Source: Onishia taeanensis (GTDB lineage: Bacteria > Pseudomonadota > Gammaproteobacteria > Pseudomonadales > Halomonadaceae). Taken from it: 64,000 nucleotides of DNA. The position numbers were made by a program, and so were the translations under genes. This document shows positions 37,426 to 46,631 of the stretch, piece after piece (position 1 is the stretch's first letter; every line of letters begins with the position of its first letter). Below the pieces are notes generated by a model that was not told the DNA's origin, ran no database searches, and saw only the letters and a program-made list of their open reading frames with translations. The stretch is from contig NZ_QLSX01000010.1 in assembly GCF_003268885.1 (NCBI RefSeq), forward strand, positions 88,020 to 152,019, given 5' to 3'.

Positions 37426-38427
37426 TTATTCCTTCGCGTCGCGGTAGTTCTGGAGAATCTGCATGCCCTGCGGGCCGGCGCGATCGACCCACTCTTCGGT
37501 CATCATGCTGCCGATGTCCTGTAGCGCCTTGGCCAGTTCAGGGCTTGGCTCGCTGACGGTGATGCCGTTCTCCTTGAGGGTCGCCAGGGCATCCTGGGTC
37601 TCCTGGCGGCTCATGTCCCAGCCGCGCTGCTCGGCTGTCGTCGCTGCCTCCAGCACGGCCTGCTGGGTCGTCTCATCCAGGCGCGAGAAGGCACGTTCAC
37701 TGACGATCACCATGTTCTTGGGTAGCCACAGCTGGGCGTGGTTGAAGTGGCTCAGATAGTCCCATGCCTTGGTGTCGGCGCCGGTGGCCGGCGAGGTCAC
37801 CATGGCATCGACGCGGCCGGTGCTGAAGGCGGTGGGGATGTCCGGCACCTCGATTTGGGTCGGCACGGCATTGGCCAGACTCGCCAGGCGCTCGCTTGAC
37901 GTGTTGTAGGCGCGCATCTTGAGGTTGCGCAGATCCTCGATCTTCTCGATCTTATCCTGGGTGTAGATACCCTGGGGTGGCCAGGGTACGGCGAACAGCA
38001 GGCGCAGCCCCTGTTTCTCTAGCTCCTCGCCAATGATCTCGCGAGAGGCCTCCCACAGCGTCCAGGCGTCTTCGTAGTTGGCTGCCAGATAGGGCACCGA
38101 GTCGACCTCGAAGATCGGATTCTCGTTGGCCAGACGCGACATGATCAGCTCCCCCGCCGGCACGATGCCACGACGGACCGAGTTCTTGATCTCGGCATGG
38201 TCGATCAGCGAGCCGTTGGAGTGCACGGTGATATCGAGCTCACCGTCGGTGGCTTCGCGTACGTCATCGGCAAATTCGCGGATGTTCACGGTATGGAAGG
38301 TGCGATCGCCGTAAGGGGTTGGCATGTCCCATTCGGTGGCGGCCTGGGCGCTGGTAGCAAGCGTCAGGCTGGCGGCGGCAACACCGAGGCTGGCGAGACT
38401 TGCGCTGGCAAAGGTCTTGGCGGTCAT
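37426..38427 (-). CDS. dctP: TRAP transporter substrate-binding protein (DctP)
   Basis: 333 residues from ATG 38427 (MTAKTFASASLASLG), with GAGG 9 nt upstream; a longer reading to 38712 is not supported. A Sec signal peptide ends at SAQA (about residue 29). The DctP fold is shown by the central KMRAYNTSSERLASLANAVP, with the conserved Arg that holds the substrate carboxylate, and by the FSTGRVDAMVTSP block. It captures an organic acid in the periplasm. The csiD-lhgO neighbourhood makes glutarate or a related C5 dicarboxylate a candidate ligand, but this is inferred only. Confidence 0.9.
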   Translation of the reverse strand: MTAKTFASASLASLGVAAASLTLATSAQAATEWDMPTPYGDRTFHTVNIREFADDVREATDGELDITVHSNGSLIDHAEIKNSVRRGIVPAGELIMSRLANENPIFEVDSVPYLAANYEDAWTLWEASREIIGEELEKQGLRLLFAVPWPPQGIYTQDKIEKIEDLRNLKMRAYNTSSERLASLANAVPTQIEVPDIPTAFSTGRVDAMVTSPATGADTKAWDYLSHFNHAQLWLPKNMVIVSERAFSRLDETTQQAVLEAATTAEQRGWDMSRQETQDALATLKENGITVSEPSPELAKALQDIGSMMTEEWVDRAGPQGMQILQNYRDAKE

Positions 38428-38751
38428 CGAAAAATCCTCATTGTTATTGGCGAGGTTATTGTCGCGGTCATCGGTCCATGGCGACAGCAAGCATCGCACG
38501 GATACGACGAGACCAATGTACGAGAGGAAGCCTAGGTCGAGATAGTTGCCCGCGTCAACGATGTTTCGACTCTTTAGCAGCGTTTTAACAATAAAATATA
38601 GATAAATTATTTTTCGGAGAGCGGAGAGAGCGAGGGCGAGGATGTTGCTAAAGGGGGAAGGCCCCGCCACGCCAGCTTGTGTATCGCGATAGGCGGGGGA
38701 GCAGAGATGCATTGGGCGCTGAAACTGGCCCGGTGAGCTGGAGGCAGGGAG
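38428..38751. other. Intergenic region between csiR and dctP
   Basis: No gene is supported here. An AT-rich patch (38579-38613) could hold the dctPQM promoter, but no convincing -35/-10 pair is seen. A 7-bp inverted repeat CCCCGCC/GGCGGGG (38662-38698, long loop) 54 nt after csiR might end its transcript. Confidence 0.4.
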
Positions 38752-39486
38752 TCAGACCAGTCCGCGGGCCTTCATCAGGTCGGTAATGATCGGCACTGGC
38801 GTCATGATGTGATCGCGAGTCAGGTCGCCGGCCCGTTTGGCATCGCGGGCGAGTATCGCATCGACGAGGTCGGCATGTTCCTGGCGTTTGGCAGCCAGAG
38901 CTCGGTCGGAAAATACCGTCTGGCAGAGCCATAGGTGGCGATAGCGAGCGGCCTGGTCGAATAGGCTTTCTCGGGCCATCAGCAGCTGGCGGGAGCCACA
39001 GCCGGCGACCAGGGCGCTATGGAATGCCTGGTGTCGTCTGTCCCAGACATCGAGCATTTCATCCGGACCATGTACCTCGGCCACCTTGGCCAGCGTGTGG
39101 GCCTTGGCCAGTATCTCTGCCTCCCAGGTGTCGTCGCCGCGTTCGATTGATAGTTGCACCAGCATGGCTTCGAGCTGGGCCCGGGCATCATAGATATCGT
39201 CAAGTTCCTCGATCGACATGGGCGCCACGCGATAGCCGCGCTGGCTGATGGCCACCACCAGGTGCTCGGATACCAGCTGTGACAGGGCTTCACGCAGGGG
39301 GCTGATGCCGAGGGCATATCGCTCCTTCAGGCGGCTCATCAAGAGCTTCTCACCCGGCTGGTAGATCCCACAGATAATGTCCTGCTTGAGCCAGGCATAG
39401 GCGCTGATGCCCATGTTCTGGCGAGGCCCTCCTTGCCGGGCGCTGCTCTGGCGTGGGGCGTTGTCCTTGGGTGGGGAGTGATCCAT
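38752..39486 (-). CDS. csiR: GntR-family regulator CsiR (GabC)
   Basis: 244 residues from ATG 39486; the open frame continues upstream but lacks family similarity. The N-terminal winged helix (about 30-95) includes RYALGISPLREALSQLVSE, and the C-terminal FCD-type effector domain has DARAQLEAMLV and DRRHQAFHSALVAGCGS. The protein aligns closely with E. coli CsiR over most of its length. CsiR represses csiD-lhgO and is relieved by glutarate. It is divergent from csiD with a 237-bp shared region. Confidence 0.92.
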   Translation of the reverse strand: MDHSPPKDNAPRQSSARQGGPRQNMGISAYAWLKQDIICGIYQPGEKLLMSRLKERYALGISPLREALSQLVSEHLVVAISQRGYRVAPMSIEELDDIYDARAQLEAMLVQLSIERGDDTWEAEILAKAHTLAKVAEVHGPDEMLDVWDRRHQAFHSALVAGCGSRQLLMARESLFDQAARYRHLWLCQTVFSDRALAAKRQEHADLVDAILARDAKRAGDLTRDHIMTPVPIITDLMKARGLV

Positions 39487-39586
39487 TGGCGCTATCCATC
39501 GCGAGGTGATGACAATATCTACATGATACCCAATCCGACGGTACCGAGCATATCGTCCCGGGTGCATGTTATTTTTGACGAAATAT

Positions 39587-39600
39587 AAAAACGTCGACAT
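39587..39600 (-). promoter_or_regulatory. Possible CsiR binding site in the csiR-csiD spacer
   Basis: On the minus strand this reads ATGT-CGACG-TTTTT, matching the ATGT-N5-TTTT half-site reported for E. coli CsiR as I recall it. A looser plus-strand relative starts at 39565 (ATGTTATTTTTG). The surrounding 39560-39640 stretch is AT-rich and likely holds both promoters. The rest of 39487-39723 shows nothing else definite. Confidence 0.4.
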
Positions 39601-39723
39601 TTTTATATATTGTGGCTATTATTTGGTTTGTCCATGCATCAAAAGCTCAGGTTAAAAGGCTCGTACGTGCCCTGAGTGGCTTGCGGACCGCTTTTATTAT
39701 GATGATTTGCTCTGGAGGTTCCG

Positions 39724-40704
39724 ATGACCGTCTTGACCCAGTTCGACGCGACTGCCGTGCCGGCCCCTCAGGCGCTAGAAGGCTTCACCCTCACGTCCTC
39801 TGACCAGTCGCCGCGCCTGCTTGAGCTGACGCTGTCTCGCGAGGTGGTCGATGCCTTTGTCAGTGCCGTGGCCGAGTGGCCGGTGCAGGCACTGGAATAC
39901 AAGTCTTTTCTGCGTTTTCGCATTGCGCGCATTCTCGATGATCTGTGCAGCAACACCCTGCAGCCGTTGCTGATCAACACATTGGCTGATCGCCGAACGG
40001 GCGGCCTTTTGGTCACTCCGGAGGGCCTGAACCAGGTCGAGCAGGCCGAGGACATGGTCAAGGTATCCACTGCGGTAGCGCATCTGATGGGGCGTTCCAA
40101 CTTCGATGCCATGAGCGGTCAGTATTACGCTCGCTTCGTAGTCAAGAACGTGGATGAGTCGGACAGCTACCTGCGGCAGCCGCATCGGGTCATGGAACTG
40201 CACAATGACGGTACCTTCGTCGAGCAGGACACGGACTATGTGCTGATGATGAAGCTCGACGAGCAGCACATGGAGGGAGGGAATTCGCTGCTGCTGCATC
40301 TCGACGACTGGGAGCACCTGGCGCATTTCTATCATCATCCGCTGGCGCGTCGTGAGATGCGCTGGACGGCGCCACCCAGCAAGCGAGTCGACAAGGACAT
40401 CTACCATGCGGTATTTGATGTCGACCGAGACGGTCTGCCGGTTATGTCCTACATCGATCAGTTCGTGCAGCCCAAGGACTTCGAGGAAGGCAACTGGCTG
40501 GCCGACCTCTCCGATTCGCTTGAGAACAGTGCGCATCGGTTGTCGGTACCCGTGCCGGTTGGTAGCTTTCTGTTAATCAACAACCATTATTGGCTGCATG
40601 GCCGCGACCGTTTTACGCCGCATCCTCAACTGCGTCGTGAGCTGATGCGCCAGCGGGGGTACTTCACCCATGCCAATACGTTGCGCCAGTCGCGTCAGCG
40701 CTAG
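39724..40704 (+). CDS. glaH: Glutarate 2-hydroxylase CsiD/GlaH (Fe(II)/2-oxoglutarate dioxygenase)
   Basis: 326 residues, GGAGG upstream of ATG 39724. Iron ligands are His160 and Asp162 in ELHNDGTF and His292 in YWLHGRDRF, at the same numbers as in the E. coli enzyme as recalled. The 2-oxoglutarate-binding arginine lies further on, in [12 protein letters not shown]. The enzyme converts glutarate plus 2-oxoglutarate and O2 to L-2-hydroxyglutarate, succinate and CO2, a step in lysine breakdown. The product is used by LhgO encoded next. Confidence 0.94.
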   Translation: MTVLTQFDATAVPAPQALEGFTLTSSDQSPRLLELTLSREVVDAFVSAVAEWPVQALEYKSFLRFRIARILDDLCSNTLQPLLINTLADRRTGGLLVTPEGLNQVEQAEDMVKVSTAVAHLMGRSNFDAMSGQYYARFVVKNVDESDSYLRQPHRVMELHNDGTFVEQDTDYVLMMKLDEQHMEGGNSLLLHLDDWEHLAHFYHHPLARREMRWTAPPSKRVDKDIYHAVFDVDRDGLPVMSYIDQFVQPKDFEEGNWLADLSDSLENSAHRLSVPVPVGSFLLINNHYWLHGRDRFTPHPQLRRELMRQRGYFTHANTLRQSRQR

Positions 40705-40763
40705 ACTTCGTCTGAACACTATTCGGCGGGCGTCAAAAGCACGACATTCCCAACAGCGAGGAA

Positions 40764-41972
40764 ATGCCGGTGTACGATTTCATCATTCTGGGCGGCGGTA
40801 TTCTGGGCATGTCCACCGCCATGCAGTTGGCCAAGGCCTATCCTGATTGCCGTCTGTTACTGGTCGAGAAGGAAGCCGGCGCGGCCCAACACCAGACTGG
40901 CCACAACAGTGGCGTTATCCATGCCGGTGTCTATTACACGCCGGGCAGCCTGAAGGCGCGCTTCTGTCTCGAAGGCAATCGCGCTACCAAGGATTTTTGC
41001 GATGCCCAGGGCATCCGCTATGACGAATGCGGCAAGCTGCTGGTTGCCACCAATGCGCTGGAAATGGAGCGCATGCAGGCGCTGTGGGAGCGCACCGCCG
41101 CCAATGGCCTCGAGCGAGAGTGGCTGGATGGCGATGCGCTGCATGAGCGGGAACCCAACATTACCGGTATTGGCGGTATTTTTGTGCCGTCGAGCGGCAT
41201 CGTCGACTACGGCGAAGTGACGCGGGCTATGGCCGCCGAGTTCGAGCGGTTGGGCGGCGAGATTCGTTATTCCACCGAAGTGATGGGCATTCAGGAGCGT
41301 TCCCGGGAGGTGGTCGTGCAAACCTCCCAGGGAGATATCGCCGGCAAGTTTCTGGTGACCTGCTCGGGGTTGATGGCTGACAGGGTGGTGCGCATGTTGG
41401 GCGAGACCCCAGGGTTTACCATCTGCCCCTTCCGTGGCGAATACTATCGTCTGCCCGAGAAGCATAACCACATCGTCAATCACCTGATCTACCCAATCCC
41501 CAACCCGGCCATGCCGTTTCTGGGGGTGCACCTGACCCGAATGATCGATGGCAGCGTCACGGTGGGGCCCAACGCGGTGCTGGCGCTCAAGCGCGAGGGG
41601 TATCGCAAGAGCGATGTCTCGTTGACTGACATGGCACGGATGTTCACTCACCCCGGCATCCTCAAGGTGCTAAAGGCCAACCTGCGCCCGGGGCTGATCG
41701 AAATGAAGAACTCCCTCTATAAGCAGGGCTATCTGGAAGAGGTTCGCAAGTACTGCCCGAGCCTCACGGCGGATGATCTCGAGCCTCACCCGGCCGGTGT
41801 GCGGGCGCAGGCGGTATCCCGTGAGGGCAAGCTGATCGACGACTTCCTGTTCGTCGACACGCGGCGCACGGTCAACGTCTGCAACGCGCCTTCGCCGGCG
41901 GCCACCTCAGCGCTGCCGATCGGCGAATACATCGTCGATCGGGTCAAGGAACGCCTGGCTGACGTGTGCTGA
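40764..41972 (+). CDS. lhgO: L-2-hydroxyglutarate dehydrogenase LhgO/LhgD
   Basis: 402 residues. An FAD dinucleotide fold opens the protein (GGGILGMSTAMQL), followed by HQTGHNSGVIHAGVYYTPGS and the C-terminal NAPSPAATSALPIGE segment, all as in E. coli LhgO. The flavoprotein oxidises L-2-hydroxyglutarate to 2-oxoglutarate and passes electrons to membrane quinones. The ATG at 40764 is only 3 nt from GAGG; a GTG at 40770, which aligns with the E. coli start (VYDF/MYDF), is better spaced and may be the true start. It is co-directional with csiD, 59 bp apart. Confidence 0.94.
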   Translation: MPVYDFIILGGGILGMSTAMQLAKAYPDCRLLLVEKEAGAAQHQTGHNSGVIHAGVYYTPGSLKARFCLEGNRATKDFCDAQGIRYDECGKLLVATNALEMERMQALWERTAANGLEREWLDGDALHEREPNITGIGGIFVPSSGIVDYGEVTRAMAAEFERLGGEIRYSTEVMGIQERSREVVVQTSQGDIAGKFLVTCSGLMADRVVRMLGETPGFTICPFRGEYYRLPEKHNHIVNHLIYPIPNPAMPFLGVHLTRMIDGSVTVGPNAVLALKREGYRKSDVSLTDMARMFTHPGILKVLKANLRPGLIEMKNSLYKQGYLEEVRKYCPSLTADDLEPHPAGVRAQAVSREGKLIDDFLFVDTRRTVNVCNAPSPAATSALPIGEYIVDRVKERLADVC

Positions 41973-42000
41973 GCCGAGGTGTGGAGCGGGGCGTTGGCGC

Positions 42001-43713
42001 TCAGTCCGCGCGCTGACGTAGCTCGCACCAGGCCGCATAGGTACTGAGGAAGACTCGGCCGCTAAGGCTTTCCAGCAGGTCGCTCTGCTTGAGCTTGTCC
42101 ATCACCGGCCCTTTGACCTCAGCGAGGTGCAGGGTGACCTCGGAATCCTTGAGGCGCTCATTGATCGCATCGAGGCTCTCGAGGGCCGAGGCGTCGATCA
42201 GGTTGACCGCCGAGCAAATCAGGACGACATGCTCGACCTCAGGCCGGTTGGCGATCAGGGCGTAGACGGTGTCTTCCAGATAGCGGGCATTGGCGAAGTA
42301 GAGGCTCTCATCGATGCGCAGCAGGGCCACATGGCTGTCGCTCTCGACGTCATGACGGGTGATGTTGCGGAAATGTTCGGTTCCCGGCACGCGCCCGACC
42401 AAGGCACTGTGGGGGCGGCTGGTGCGATACAGGAAAAGGCCGATCGACAGCGCTACCCCGGCGATGATGCCCGCTTCGACGCCTTCGACCAGGGTCAACA
42501 GTATGGTGGCTGCCATGGCGGTGAAGTCGCTACGCGAATAGCGCCAGGTCTGGCGGATCATCTTCACGTCGACGAGAGTCAGGATCGATACCGTGATGGT
42601 GGCGGCTAGGGTGGCCACCGGCAGGTGGTAGAGCAGCGGCGTCAACGCCACGGTCACCAGGGCAATGCCGATGGCTGCGATGGTGCCGGCAGCAGGGGTC
42701 TGAGCGCCGGCATCGAAGTTGATCACGGTGCGAGAGAGCCCACCGGTGACCGGCATGCCCGCTGACACGGCGGCGGCGATATTGGCCGTCCCCAGCCCGA
42801 TCAGCTCCTGATTGGGCGAAATACGCTGGCGGCGCTTGGCGGCCAGCATCTGGCCCATGGACACCGACTCGACGAATCCGACTACGCTCAGCAGCAGGGC
42901 GGGTACCAGCAGTTCGTGCCACAGGGACAGGTCGAGGACCGGCAGCGTCAGAGGCGGTAAACCGCGGGGAATGTCGCCGACCACGGCGACGCCCTGGTTG
43001 GCGAGATCGAAGCGCCAGGTCACTAGCGTGGTCAATATCACGGCAAACACCGGCCCAGCCTTGGCCAGCAGATCGGCGGCGCCGGCGGGCAGGCCAATCG
43101 CGCGCAGGCCCTGGCGGCCGCGGCGGCGCATCAGCACCAGAAAGGCGAGGCTCCCGGCTCCGATGGCAAGCGTCGCGGCATGCGTATCGGTCACGCTCGT
43201 GATCAGGTTCGGTAACAGCTCGGCGACGGTAAAGCCCGGCGCGGATATGCCTAGGAGGTTGGCGACCTGGCTGGTTGCGATCAATAACCCCGATGCCGTA
43301 AGAAAGCCGGAAATCACCGGGTGGCTGAGGAAATTGGCGAAGAAGCCAAGCTTGAGGGCCCCCATCAGCGTCAGCATCAGACCCGAAAGCAGGGCCAGCA
43401 CCATGGCCGCCTGCAGATATTCCGCGCTGCCGACTACCGCTACGGGCGCCAGGGCAGCGCCGGTCATCAGGGCAAGAATCGCGACCGGACCCACCGCCAG
43501 GGTGCGGCTGGTCCCGAACAGCGTATAGGCCAGTAGCGGCAGTATGCTGGCATAGAGCCCGACCACCGGCGGCAGCCCGGCGATGATGGCATAGGCCAGC
43601 GACTGGGGGATGACCATGATGCTGACGATGATGCCGGCCACCAGATCGGCCGCAAACAGGCGGCTCGTGTAATGAGGAAGCCAGGTCAGGATGGGCAGGT
43701 AGCGCTTCAGCAT
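42001..43713 (-). CDS. SulP-family anion transporter with STAS domain
   Basis: 570 residues. The membrane part (1-420, about 12-14 segments) has the SulP signature PQSLAYAIIAGLPPVVGLYAS. The C-terminal STAS domain (about 445-565) has DASALESLDAINERL. SulP proteins carry sulfate, bicarbonate or dicarboxylates with Na+ or H+; the substrate cannot be told. It starts 6 bp after rarD, so the two share a transcript. Confidence 0.88.
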   Translation of the reverse strand: MLKRYLPILTWLPHYTSRLFAADLVAGIIVSIMVIPQSLAYAIIAGLPPVVGLYASILPLLAYTLFGTSRTLAVGPVAILALMTGAALAPVAVVGSAEYLQAAMVLALLSGLMLTLMGALKLGFFANFLSHPVISGFLTASGLLIATSQVANLLGISAPGFTVAELLPNLITSVTDTHAATLAIGAGSLAFLVLMRRRGRQGLRAIGLPAGAADLLAKAGPVFAVILTTLVTWRFDLANQGVAVVGDIPRGLPPLTLPVLDLSLWHELLVPALLLSVVGFVESVSMGQMLAAKRRQRISPNQELIGLGTANIAAAVSAGMPVTGGLSRTVINFDAGAQTPAAGTIAAIGIALVTVALTPLLYHLPVATLAATITVSILTLVDVKMIRQTWRYSRSDFTAMAATILLTLVEGVEAGIIAGVALSIGLFLYRTSRPHSALVGRVPGTEHFRNITRHDVESDSHVALLRIDESLYFANARYLEDTVYALIANRPEVEHVVLICSAVNLIDASALESLDAINERLKDSEVTLHLAEVKGPVMDKLKQSDLLESLSGRVFLSTYAAWCELRQRAD

Positions 43714-43719
43714 GGGGCT

Positions 43720-44649
43720 CTACTTTTGGCTGGCAGCGGCGGGAGCAGTGCGGGCGCGAGACGACCAGGCCGACCATGAGTATAGCGCAAGGCCCACCCA
43801 GATCAGCAGAAAGCTCGCCAGTTGCAGCGGTGCCAGAGGTTCATGGAACACCAGCAGGGCGATGCCAAACTGGATGCTCGGGTTGATGTACATCAGAAAG
43901 CCGAGGGTAGCCAGGCGTAGCCGCCGGGCTGCACCGGCAAATGCCAGCAGAGGCAGGGCGGTAATCACCCCGCTGGTGATCAAGAGTGCCGTCTTGGTCG
44001 GGGTTTCCAGGAAGTGTCCGCTGCCCTGGACGCCTAGCCAGGCGACGGCGGCCAGGGCCACTGGGAATAGCAACAGCGTCTCGACGAATAGCCCCGACAG
44101 GCCATCCAGCGGCACCTGTTTGCGCAGCAGGCCATAGGTGCCAAAGGAAAAGGCCAGCGCCAGGGTGATCCAGGGCAGCTCGCCCAGGCCCACCAGCTGA
44201 ATAACGATGGCAATGCCGGCGAGGATGACCGCCACACCCTGCAGGCGGTGCATTCGCTCGCGCAGCACCAGCATGCCCAGCGCCACATTGACCAGTGGTG
44301 TCAAAAAGTAGCCGAGACTTGCCTGCAGTACCTGACGGCTTTCCACGGCATAGATGTAGATGCCCCAGTTTATGGCGATCAACACTGCGCAAGCCAGCAC
44401 TCGACCGAGGCGTCGGGGCTCTTTTAGAGCGCCGATCACGGGAGACCAGCGCCCCAGCACGCTGACCAGTATCACCAGAAACAGGCATGACCAGAGCACG
44501 CGATGGGGCAGAATCTCGAGGGCCGGCACGCCATCGAGGAGTGCAAAGAACAGCGGGAAACAGCCCCACATCACATAGGCGCCCAGGCCCAGCGTGACCC
44601 CCTTGGCAGCCTCTGGGTCTCGGGGTAAGGAAGTCGTCGTTTGTCCCAT
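43720..44649 (-). CDS. rarD: EamA-family transporter RarD
   Basis: 309 residues with ten hydrophobic helices in two EamA repeats. The N-terminal GAYVMWGCFPLFFALLDGVP and EILPHRVLWSCLF agree with the RarD subfamily. It is a drug/metabolite-type exporter; RarD was named from chloramphenicol resistance in Pseudomonas, but the natural substrate is unknown. It is the upstream gene of a pair with the SulP carrier and is divergent from yafV. Confidence 0.88.
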   Translation of the reverse strand: MGQTTTSLPRDPEAAKGVTLGLGAYVMWGCFPLFFALLDGVPALEILPHRVLWSCLFLVILVSVLGRWSPVIGALKEPRRLGRVLACAVLIAINWGIYIYAVESRQVLQASLGYFLTPLVNVALGMLVLRERMHRLQGVAVILAGIAIVIQLVGLGELPWITLALAFSFGTYGLLRKQVPLDGLSGLFVETLLLFPVALAAVAWLGVQGSGHFLETPTKTALLITSGVITALPLLAFAGAARRLRLATLGFLMYINPSIQFGIALLVFHEPLAPLQLASFLLIWVGLALYSWSAWSSRARTAPAAASQK

Positions 44650-44828
44650 TGCTGCGTCCCTGCCTCGCCTTGGAAAAGCCCTAAGCTAGCATAACGCCTT
44701 CATCAGCCCCAGCCGATGTTGGTGGAACCGGCCCATTCCGGCTCTGTAATCGGCAGGCGCACGACGACACGAGGCGGCCGAGACCGTTACGATAGGGAGA
44801 CACTGGCTTGATCAACGGAGGGCATGGC

Positions 44829-45632
44829 ATGAGCGACTTGAGAACCACTCTGGTGCAGTGCGACCTGCGCTGGGAAGATCCCGATGCCAATTGTGAGATG
44901 CTCGAGGAACTGCTCGGCGAGCTGGGCTCGGCCGAGACGGATCTGATCGTGCTACCCGAGATGTTCGCGACCGGCTTCACCATGAACTCCAGGGAAATGG
45001 CCGAACCCATGGCCCAGAGCAGAACCGTTGCCTGGCTCAGGCAGCAGGCAAGGTCGCGTGGCTGTGTGGTGACAGGTAGCGTTGCCATCGAAGATGACGG
45101 CAGCTGTTACAATCGGCTGATATGGGCGCGGCCTGACGGCAGTATCACCCACTATGACAAGCGTCACCTGTTCCGGATGGCCGGGGAGCATGAGCGCTAT
45201 GGTGCCGGTGATGAGCGAGTGATCGTCGAGCTCAAGGGCTTCCGTCTGCTGCTGTCAGTCTGTTACGACCTGCGCTTCCCGGTGTGGATGCGTCAGCATC
45301 CGGACCAAGGCGAGCATTTCGAGTACGACGTGCTGTTGTGCATCGCCAACTGGCCGGCCCCGCGCCGCCAGCCGTGGCGGACCCTGCTGGCAGCCCGAGC
45401 GATCGAGAATCTCGCGTTCGTGATCGGCGTCAATCGTGTTGGCGAAGATGCCAAGGGCCTTGCCTATGCCGGCGACTCCATGCTGCTGGACTTCAAGGGC
45501 GAGCCGATCGTCGATCGTCCCCGTGATCAGGCCTTCCTCCACACCGTGACTCTCGAGCGACAGCCGCTCGAGGATTTTCGCGACAAGTTTCCCGCCTGGC
45601 GGGATGCCGATGATTTTGAGGTTTCTTTTTAA
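44829..45632 (+). CDS. yafV: Omega-amidase of the nitrilase superfamily (YafV-like)
   Basis: 267 residues from ATG 44829, with GGAGG 8 nt upstream. The Glu-Lys-Cys triad is visible in LPEMFATGF, YDKRHLFRM and SVCYDLRFP. YafV-type enzymes hydrolyse 2-oxoglutaramate or 2-oxosuccinamate as metabolite repair after transamination of glutamine or methionine salvage. The stop overlaps the rsuA start by one base (TAATG). Confidence 0.9.
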   Translation: MSDLRTTLVQCDLRWEDPDANCEMLEELLGELGSAETDLIVLPEMFATGFTMNSREMAEPMAQSRTVAWLRQQARSRGCVVTGSVAIEDDGSCYNRLIWARPDGSITHYDKRHLFRMAGEHERYGAGDERVIVELKGFRLLLSVCYDLRFPVWMRQHPDQGEHFEYDVLLCIANWPAPRRQPWRTLLAARAIENLAFVIGVNRVGEDAKGLAYAGDSMLLDFKGEPIVDRPRDQAFLHTVTLERQPLEDFRDKFPAWRDADDFEVSF

Positions 45633-46333
45633 TGCGTTTGGACAAGTTTCTCAGCGACACCACCGACCTGACCCGCAGCCTGGCCAAGAAGGCCATGCAT
45701 CGGGAAGAAGTCATGGTCGATGGTGTTGTCGTCAAGAACCCGGCTACCCAGGTCGGTTCGCACAACAAGGTAAGCTGGCTGGGCCAGACACTGGCGCTGG
45801 TTGGGGTGCGCTATGTGATGCTGCACAAACCCGCCGGCGTCGAGTGCAGTGCCCGTCGCGGCCTTTACCCACTGGCACATGAGCTCATCGAGCTGCCCAA
45901 GGCAGAGCGCATGAATACGGTGGGGCGCCTGGACGTCGACACCACCGGCCTGGTGCTGATGACTGACGATGGGCAATGGTCGCATCGGATTACTTCGCCT
46001 AAGCGGCGCTGCGAGAAGGTCTATGAGGTGACCCTCGCCGAGTCGCTGGAAGGTGAGGAGGCCCAGCGCGCGATCGAGGCATTCCAGGAAGGCGTGCTGC
46101 TTGACGGTGAGGAGCAGCCGACCAAGCCGGCTGAGCTGGAGATGCTTGGCTCCCATCAGGCCAGGCTGGTGCTGATCGAAGGCAAGTATCACCAGGTCAA
46201 GCGCATGTTCGCCGCCATTGGTCATCATGTGACGGAACTGAACCGTTCTTCGATCGGCCCGATCGAGCTGGATGCGGCGCTGGCTCCCGGTGAATGGCGC
46301 CATCTCAGCGAGGAAGAAATCGCCGCTTTTTAA
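45632..46333 (+). CDS. rsuA: 16S rRNA pseudouridine(516) synthase RsuA
   Basis: 233 residues. The N-terminal S4 domain (MRLDKFLSDTTDLTRSLAKK) is followed by the catalytic domain with GRLDVDTTGLVLMTDDG, which holds the catalytic aspartate, and the C-terminal GKYHQVKRMFAAIGHHV. The length matches RsuA (231 in E. coli). It isomerises one uridine in the 5' domain of 16S rRNA. Coupled to yafV by a one-base overlap. Confidence 0.93.
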   Translation: MRLDKFLSDTTDLTRSLAKKAMHREEVMVDGVVVKNPATQVGSHNKVSWLGQTLALVGVRYVMLHKPAGVECSARRGLYPLAHELIELPKAERMNTVGRLDVDTTGLVLMTDDGQWSHRITSPKRRCEKVYEVTLAESLEGEEAQRAIEAFQEGVLLDGEEQPTKPAELEMLGSHQARLVLIEGKYHQVKRMFAAIGHHVTELNRSSIGPIELDAALAPGEWRHLSEEEIAAF

Positions 46334-46343
46334 GGGAATCTAC

Positions 46344-46374
46344 ACCGAGTAAGTATACCGTTATCTTACTCGGT
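46344..46374. terminator. Perfect hairpin downstream of rsuA
   Basis: ACCGAGTAAG (46344-46353) pairs with 46365-46374 across an 11-nt loop, 11 nt after the rsuA stop. There is no U-run, so it may be a processing site or protein site rather than an intrinsic terminator. Confidence 0.5.
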
Positions 46375-46410
46375 ATGATGTCGGTGTAAGAAGCCTTGGG
46401 TGAGTAGTCG

Positions 46411-46529
46411 TGGTTGAGTGGTTCTGGAAAGGTCGTGATTGAGAGCCCGTGCTAGAGAGGTCTCTGGTGGAGAGTTCCTTGATAGAGAGTTCCTTAATAG
46501 AGAGGTCTTTAATAGAGAGGTCGATGCAA
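46411..46529. repeat. 15-bp tandem repeat array
   Basis: Units of about GAGAGDTCYTTRATA begin at 46455, 46470, 46485, 46500 and 46515, with degenerate copies before them (from about 46411). The minus strand is open through it and would read repeated LSIKE-like pentapeptides, but no ribosome binding site or conserved start supports a gene. The spacer 46334-46631 holds only this array and the hairpin. Confidence 0.8.
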
Positions 46530-46631
46530 GGAGGTTGAGCAGAGGATATTGGGAGCAAGACCTGCACAGAAAAACCAGGGAGAAGGGGCGCTGTCCGAGA
46601 GCGTGGATATCGTTTGGCCGGTCAACTTAGA

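Noticed and set aside
46361-46567. 68-codon minus-strand frame reading pentapeptide repeats
   Set aside because: It is produced by the 15-bp tandem repeat; no ribosome binding site or conserved feature supports translation.
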